9,281 nt of DNA from assembly GCA_021818565.1 (NCBI GenBank), contig JAKATV010000233.1, positions 1 to 9,281 on the forward strand, written 5' to 3'. Shown here in pieces: positions 5,701-9,281 of the stretch (the stretch's first letter is position 1; each line of letters opens with the position of its first letter). The stretch is from Planctomycetota bacterium (GTDB lineage: Bacteria; Planctomycetota; Phycisphaerae; WQYP01). A program made the position numbers and the translations under genes. The notes under the pieces are model-generated. The model was not told the DNA's origin and did no database searches. It was given only the letters and a program-made list of their open reading frames with translations.

Positions 5701-6780
5701 TTATGGCGTGGTGCTGGAACCTTCGCGTTCCAGGATACGCTTGGATAAATATAAAAATTTTCCGCCGGTTTCCGCGGCGATCTTCCGCAGATTTTCCTGA
5801 TGCCGTTTATTATCCCCCATAAATGTAAATGTGTATACACGAATGGGATATTGGCTGTTTAACTCGCCGATATCGGTAATTAATCGCGGATCGACATATC
5901 CATCGGTGAGAAAAAATATGACCTGCGGATGCATCGCCCACGCGGCTTTAAAGGGGCGGAGAAATGGCAGTAATTCTCCCATGTCCTTATTTTCCGCAAT
6001 GATGTTATGAACCTGCGGCAGCACAAGGGCGCGATTGGCCGGCGAGGCCCGCAGGAGTTTGTCGGGGCCTAAAATTTTATAATGGGCGGAAATTTTAATC
6101 ACCGCGAATTTCTGGAACGGCAGTAAATGCCGGATCGATCGCTGAACTTCCCGCCGGAGCAGGTAAAGGTGCCCGACCATCCGGCCGCCGTGATCCACCA
6201 GAAAAACAACGCGCTTGGCCCGCGTTTGTACGCCGAAGAAAGATACTGCCGGCATGCCGCCAATGGTTTTACCCGGTACGCCCATGGCACCCATGGAACC
6301 GTTGTTGGAAGCCAACTCACCGCCTTGTCCAAGACTTATGGCAAAGAGATGTTCATGGCTGGCGGTGCCATTGAGCATGGCGTTCAGCGCTGTCGGTGAC
6401 ACGGAATTGCTGGCATTGCGGGTGGAAAGAAATCGCTTAAGTGCCGATGCCCGCGTAGGTGCCGCTGTTACCTTATCCGGATGCGAAAGCTGGTTGCCCG
6501 ACAAAAATGATTGCGGAACAATTAACGGCAGCGGCGGGGGCGGCGGAACTTTGATTAGCAGGCGGATCGCCAGGACAAATGTAAACAATAGCAGCACATG
6601 CACGAGCACTGAGAGTACCACACTAAGCCAGGTGCCGCTGGCAACACCTGAAGTTATCGTGCCGGGTGTTTTTGAAATCCGGGGTGCCGGTTTCTTGGGA
6701 AGCTTGAACCTCGTGCGTGAACGAAACGAAAACGCGGGGCGGCGGGAAAAGGTGCGTCCGAATTTTGGTGCACGCGCCAT
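5701..6780 (-). CDS. Membrane-anchored VWA domain protein with degenerate MIDAS
   Basis: A 359-residue protein. A very basic N-terminus (1-48, many Arg/Lys) precedes one transmembrane helix (about 51-76), a proline run (79-85) and a low-complexity linker (90-175). A von Willebrand A domain fills the rest: SFFGV (180-184), first strand RVVFLVD (190-196), TDG loop (292-294), and final strand IRVYTFTFMG. The layout, including 'FFG...A-R-VVF', resembles a VWA group I associate with planctomycetes, facing the outside of the membrane. Such domains usually bind partners through a metal held by DxSxS. Here the motif reads D196-H-G-G-R200, so both serines are absent while TDG remains; metal binding may be weak or lost. 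The ATG at 6780 is chosen because the basic and membrane segments follow directly; a TTG at 6885 would add 35 unlike residues. GGGA lies 10 nt upstream (weak). Partner and function are unknown. Confidence 0.85.
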   Translation of the reverse strand: MARAPKFGRTFSRRPAFSFRSRTRFKLPKKPAPRISKTPGTITSGVASGTWLSVVLSVLVHVLLLFTFVLAIRLLIKVPPPPPLPLIVPQSFLSGNQLSHPDKVTAAPTRASALKRFLSTRNASNSVSPTALNAMLNGTASHEHLFAISLGQGGELASNNGSMGAMGVPGKTIGGMPAVSFFGVQTRAKRVVFLVDHGGRMVGHLYLLRREVQRSIRHLLPFQKFAVIKISAHYKILGPDKLLRASPANRALVLPQVHNIIAENKDMGELLPFLRPFKAAWAMHPQVIFFLTDGYVDPRLITDIGELNSQYPIRVYTFTFMGDNKRHQENLRKIAAETGGKFLYLSKRILEREGSSTTP

Positions 6781-6797
6781 ACGTTGTTTTCCCTTTG

Positions 6798-6920
6798 CTA
6801 TTGCTGCGCCGGTAAAATACCAATAAATTTCAGGCCCAAGGGGGAAATCTTCTGATTTCTCCAGATAGCCTGGAACAATTCCCAACCAGCCATTCTGACG
6901 CGCCGTTCAATATCCAGCAT
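6798..6920 (-). CDS. Possible 40-residue small protein upstream of the VWA gene
   Basis: An ATG at 6920 is preceded by GGTGGGA about 5 nt upstream, and the frame (basic start, Trp-rich centre, hydrophobic GLKFIGIL near the end) stops at 6798, 17 bp before the VWA start codon. Placement and ribosome site suggest a translated leader gene in the same transcript. A TATAAA at about 6958-6953 could be its -10, without a good -35. The sequence matches no family I know, and it may be a chance frame. Confidence 0.25.
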   Translation of the reverse strand: MLDIERRVRMAGWELFQAIWRNQKISPLGLKFIGILPAQQ

Positions 6921-7308
6921 AGCCGTCCCACCAAATGGTCGCACAACAGGCTGTTTATACCGGCTTTTTACTTAGTCTGCCATGGCCCTTGCCCCGACAT
7001 CACCGGCCGATACGGTCGCGGGTTACCGATGTTTATCGACCATATTCGGTAAGTCGCTTGACTTACGCCCTATAAATTCATACAACGGATGTGGCAGTTA
7101 GTAAAGCGCGGGCCGGGAAATATTGATTTTCGGCTTTTGAATGCTGCAAACGGCCGTCATAGTCGGGGGGGAATTGAGACTTGCGAGGGCTTAGGAAAGC
7201 CCGCATGGGGGCATAGGTGCTGAAATACTTACGCCCATGACGGTCATGGACGACGAATTGGTTTTTTTGGCTTGTTTGATTCAGGCCGCTATTACAGGAG
7301 TTCATATT
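6921..7308. other. Intergenic region with several inverted repeats between divergent genes
   Basis: No convincing gene is seen here, but there is local structure. GTAAGTC-GCTT-GACTTAC (7049-7066) is a perfect 7-bp inverted repeat just upstream of TATAAA (7071-7076). A stem GCCGGGAA/TTTTCGGC (7112-7134), with two G-T pairs, is followed by TTTT, like a plus-strand terminator. GGGCTT-AGGA-AAGCCC lies near 7188-7203. CCATGAC-G-GTCATGG (7235-7249) is a 15-bp dyad about 60 bp before the DUF2934 start codon. ACTTACGCCC occurs twice (7061-7070, 7227-7236). These may be operators for the divergent genes or a short RNA; none is recognised. Confidence 0.4.
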
Positions 7309-7581
7309 ATGGCTATTCGCAAAACAAAAACATCGGCAGTTGCTCCCGCCAAAGCACCCGTTGCCACCCCGGCTGCCGCCCCAACGCCGGTCGCCCGATC
7401 CGAATCAAAGGGCAGTGGTACGCTGTCTGGCAAGGGAATCGCTTCCGCTGTGAAAGTCCCCGTAACCCATGAACAGATTGCGGAACGCGCTTATCAGATT
7501 TACCTGAAACGCGGATTTGGCCCCGGCGATGCCACCTCGGACTGGGTTGAAGCCGAGCGACAACTGAAAGCCGGCCGATAA
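7309..7581 (+). CDS. DUF2934 domain-containing protein
   Basis: A 90-residue protein. Residues 1-50 are a disordered Ala/Pro/Lys-rich tail resembling those of DNA-associated basic proteins. Residues about 53-88 match the DUF2934 pattern: H-E-Q-I-A-E-R-A-Y-x-I-Y, then a short loop with Gly and Asp, then DWVEAERQL. The family is common in planctomycetes, acidobacteria and proteobacteria; its function is unknown. The start is chosen at 7309 because AGGAG (7296-7300) lies 8 nt upstream; an upstream in-frame ATG at 7237 lies inside a DNA palindrome and has no ribosome site. A hairpin terminator follows at 7605. No signal or membrane segment is seen, so it is likely cytoplasmic. Confidence 0.85.
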   Translation: MAIRKTKTSAVAPAKAPVATPAAAPTPVARSESKGSGTLSGKGIASAVKVPVTHEQIAERAYQIYLKRGFGPGDATSDWVEAERQLKAGR

Positions 7582-7604
7582 CTTGAACAGGGCACTAGGC
7601 AGCG

Positions 7605-7627
7605 GTGTCAGAATTTTCTGACACTTT
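7605..7627 (+). terminator. Hairpin terminator after the DUF2934 gene
   Basis: GTGTCAGAA (7605-7613) and TTCTGACAC (7616-7624) form a perfect 9-bp stem (8 bp with a realistic loop), 23 bp after the DUF2934 stop. Only TTT follows, so termination may be partial and the downstream lipoprotein may be transcribed by read-through. It could instead be a mRNA 3'-end protecting structure. Confidence 0.55.
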
Positions 7628-7689
7628 GTGCCGCATGGTGCGTGTAACTCCAACAGGAAGGCCGGAAGCTTTCCTTGAGGAGTTGCTTC

Positions 7690-7908
7690 ATGAAAAATTC
7701 GGCCACAAAAATTGTCCTTGCGGGTTTGCTGGGCGCTTCGGCATTAGCGGGATGCGCCACACGCGCGGTTATTATCGCCCGACCAGGCCCCCCAATCGCC
7801 GGTGTTGTCATCGCGCCCGCCAGACCGGCCGCTGTATGGGTGCCTGGCCACTGGGTCTGGCGGCCTTACTGGGGGCGGTATGCCTGGGTGCGCGGCCATT
7901 GGCGGTAA
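7690..7908 (+). CDS. Small lipoprotein with WxPGHW (YXWGXW-type) repeats
   Basis: A 72-residue lipoprotein. The signal peptide has lysines at residues 2 and 7, a hydrophobic stretch (VLAGLLGASA) and a lipobox LAGC with C22 as the lipidated residue. After a Pro/Ala linker the tail holds two aromatic repeats, WVPGHWVW (50-57) and WVRGHW (66-71), linked by Arg/Tyr/Trp residues. This is the YXWGXW/BcpO-like repeat type found in small envelope lipoproteins; function unknown, perhaps wall or outer-membrane contact. The ATG at 7690 is supported by GAGGAG (7677-7682), 7 nt upstream. Only two repeats remain, at the short end for the type. It lies between two unrelated genes, and the aconitase gene starts 90 bp downstream on the same strand. 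Confidence 0.8.
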   Translation: MKNSATKIVLAGLLGASALAGCATRAVIIARPGPPIAGVVIAPARPAAVWVPGHWVWRPYWGRYAWVRGHWR

Positions 7909-7998
7909 AATGCCTTCGCGGCGCGTGCCAAGTCGCTTCCGGCGCGATAAAATGATTCTCTTGGAATTGTTGGATTTGCTACGAAAGCGAGTTTGTGA

Positions 7999-9281
7999 AT
8001 GTCTGCGGCTACCGGTCATAACCCCTTTTCTGCACAAAGCGTCATTGATACACCCTCGGGCAAAAAGACGATTTATCGTCTGGATGCCTTGAATAAAATG
8101 GCGTCCGTAGATCATCTTCCCTACAGCATTAAAGTGCTGCTGGAAGCCTGCCTGCGGAATTGTGACGGCCACCTGGTCACCGCAAAAGATGTGGAAGCGG
8201 TGTTGCGTTATGACGCAAAAAACACCGGATCGGCTGAAATTCCATTTATGCCGGGGCGCGTGGTGCTGCAGGATTTTACCGGAGTTCCGGCGGTGGTAGA
8301 TCTGGCCGCCATGCGCGCGGCGATGAAGCGTCTCGGGGGTGATCCTAAAAAAGTTAATCCCCTTGTGCCCTGCGATCTGGTCATCGACCATAGCGTGCAG
8401 GTAGATGCTTTTGGCAATGGCATGGCCTTGCAACTTAACAGCGAGCATGAATTTCAACGCAATCAGGAGCGTTACCAATTTCTCAAGTGGGGGCAACAGG
8501 CGTTTAACAATTTTCGCGTGGTGCCGCCGGCGACGGGCATTGTGCATCAGGTAAATCTGGAATATCTCGCCAAGGTTGTCTGGGAGAAAAATGGTGTGCT
8601 CTACCCGGATTCTCTGGTGGGAACCGATTCTCATACGACCATGATTAATGGCCTGGGCGTAGTGGGATGGGGTGTTGGAGGCATTGAGGCGGAAGCGGTG
8701 ATGCTGGGACAGCCCATTTACATGCTTTTGCCGGAAGTTGTGGGCTTCAAGCTCATCGGAAAACTGCGCGAAGGGTGCACCGCCACGGATATGGTTCTTA
8801 CCGTCACGCAAATGTTGCGCGAACATGGCGTGGTGGAAAAATTTGTTGAATTTTACGGTCCGGGTTTAGCGGACATGCCCGTGGCCAACCGGGCAACGAT
8901 TGCCAACATGGCTCCGGAATATGGAGCTACCATCGGCTATTTCCCAATTGATGAGCAGACCTTAACCTATATGCGCTTATCCAGCCGCGATGAGAATTTA
9001 ATTAAAACCGTTGAGCAGTATGCCAAAATCCAAGGCCTGTGGCGGGACGAGAGCCACCACATTGTGTATTCCAGCACGCTGGAACTGGACCTTGGCAGCG
9101 TAGAGCCATCCCTGGCGGGACCCCGACGCCCGCAGGATCGCATCGCCCTGTCCGCCATGCAATCACAATGGCGGCAGGATTTGTCGGTTACTTACGGAAA
9201 AAATGGTGCCGCCCGCGGCTCTAATATGGAAAGCTGGCAGGATGAAGGCGGAAATTTGGCACTCGTCCAGGTACCGGCAAA
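7999..9281 (+). CDS. acnA: Aconitate hydratase A, N-terminal 427 residues (partial, runs off right edge)
   Basis: This cytoplasmic TCA-cycle enzyme interconverts citrate and isocitrate through cis-aconitate using a [4Fe-4S] cluster. The frame is open from the ATG at 7999 to the end of the window. Hallmarks of the AcnA/IRP group: an early KVLLEACLRNCDG (45-57), MPGRVVLQDFTGVPAVVDLAAMR (about 84-106), IDHSVQVD, WGQQAFNNFRVVPPATGIVHQVN, and TDSHTTMINGLGVVGWGVGGIEAE (about 210-233). Family members have about 890-900 residues, so roughly half is missing. The three cluster cysteines, expected near 435-505, lie beyond the window and cannot be checked. Start: a TGA stop directly precedes the ATG in frame, so no longer N-terminus is possible; the ribosome site is weak (GCGAG). 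A bifunctional methylisocitrate role (AcnD type) is less likely from the motifs but not excluded. Confidence 0.95.
   Translation, partial: MSAATGHNPFSAQSVIDTPSGKKTIYRLDALNKMASVDHLPYSIKVLLEACLRNCDGHLVTAKDVEAVLRYDAKNTGSAEIPFMPGRVVLQDFTGVPAVVDLAAMRAAMKRLGGDPKKVNPLVPCDLVIDHSVQVDAFGNGMALQLNSEHEFQRNQERYQFLKWGQQAFNNFRVVPPATGIVHQVNLEYLAKVVWEKNGVLYPDSLVGTDSHTTMINGLGVVGWGVGGIEAEAVMLGQPIYMLLPEVVGFKLIGKLREGCTATDMVLTVTQMLREHGVVEKFVEFYGPGLADMPVANRATIANMAPEYGATIGYFPIDEQTLTYMRLSSRDENLIKTVEQYAKIQGLWRDESHHIVYSSTLELDLGSVEPSLAGPRRPQDRIALSAMQSQWRQDLSVTYGKNGAARGSNMESWQDEGGNLALVQVPA

Noticed and set aside
6215..6826. Plus-strand frame of 203 codons
   Set aside because: It is antisense to the VWA gene; low-complexity translation with no start signal.
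7605..7955. Plus-strand frame of 116 codons overlapping the lipoprotein
   Set aside because: The overlapping frame at 7690 has a strong ribosome site, lipobox and repeats; this one begins inside a terminator hairpin.
7744..8826. Long minus-strand reading frame of 360 codons
   Set aside because: It lies antisense to acnA and the WxPGHW lipoprotein, both with clear family motifs and correct starts; the translation is His/Arg-rich with no recognisable domain.
1..9281. Mobile elements, CRISPR arrays, defence genes
   Set aside because: No transposase, integrase, regular repeat array or known defence domain was found; gene content is housekeeping, so an undescribed defence system is not claimed.

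Overview
This window looks like chromosomal DNA from a bacterium of moderate GC content, most likely of the Planctomycetota or a related PVC lineage. The VWA protein is the best lineage clue: an N-terminal membrane anchor, a proline stretch, and an 'SFFGV...A-R-VVFLVD' lead-in to the VWA fold, a build I associate with planctomycetes. A DUF2934 protein and a small WxPGHW lipoprotein fit that assignment. No transposase, integrase, phage gene, CRISPR array or tRNA is visible, so this reads as ordinary core genome, not an island.

Left part (1-1801, all minus strand). A secreted alpha/beta-hydrolase (836-1789) lies upstream of a textbook regulatory leader: a consensus promoter (TTGACA-17-TACTAT, 767-795), a SAM-I (S-box) riboswitch aptamer (610-744), a long terminator hairpin (517-581), then a Shine-Dalgarno site and a pyridoxal-phosphate enzyme of the threonine synthase family that runs off the left edge (1-473). 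SAM control of a 'threonine synthase' is the most interesting point here. The protein resembles the subgroup that includes MetM, which converts O-phosphohomoserine to homocysteine. The locus may therefore be a methionine gene, not a threonine gene.

Middle part (1802-6920). A structured intergenic region is followed by a probable small membrane protein (2172-2351) that converges on, and overlaps by 13 bp, the CCA-adding enzyme gene (2339-3583, minus). The CCA gene may be read from a leaderless mRNA. Divergent from it are an HtrA-type serine protease with one PDZ domain but no visible export signal (3792-4853) and scpB of the condensin-like ScpAB-Smc complex (4964-5692). scpB converges, 8 bp apart, with the membrane-anchored VWA protein (5701-6780), whose metal-binding MIDAS motif is degenerate.

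Right part (6921-9281). A gene-poor stretch with several inverted repeats precedes three plus-strand genes: a DUF2934 protein (7309-7581), a hairpin terminator, a 72-residue WxPGHW lipoprotein (7690-7908), and the N-terminal 427 residues of aconitase A (7999 to the right edge). These three are not an obvious pathway.
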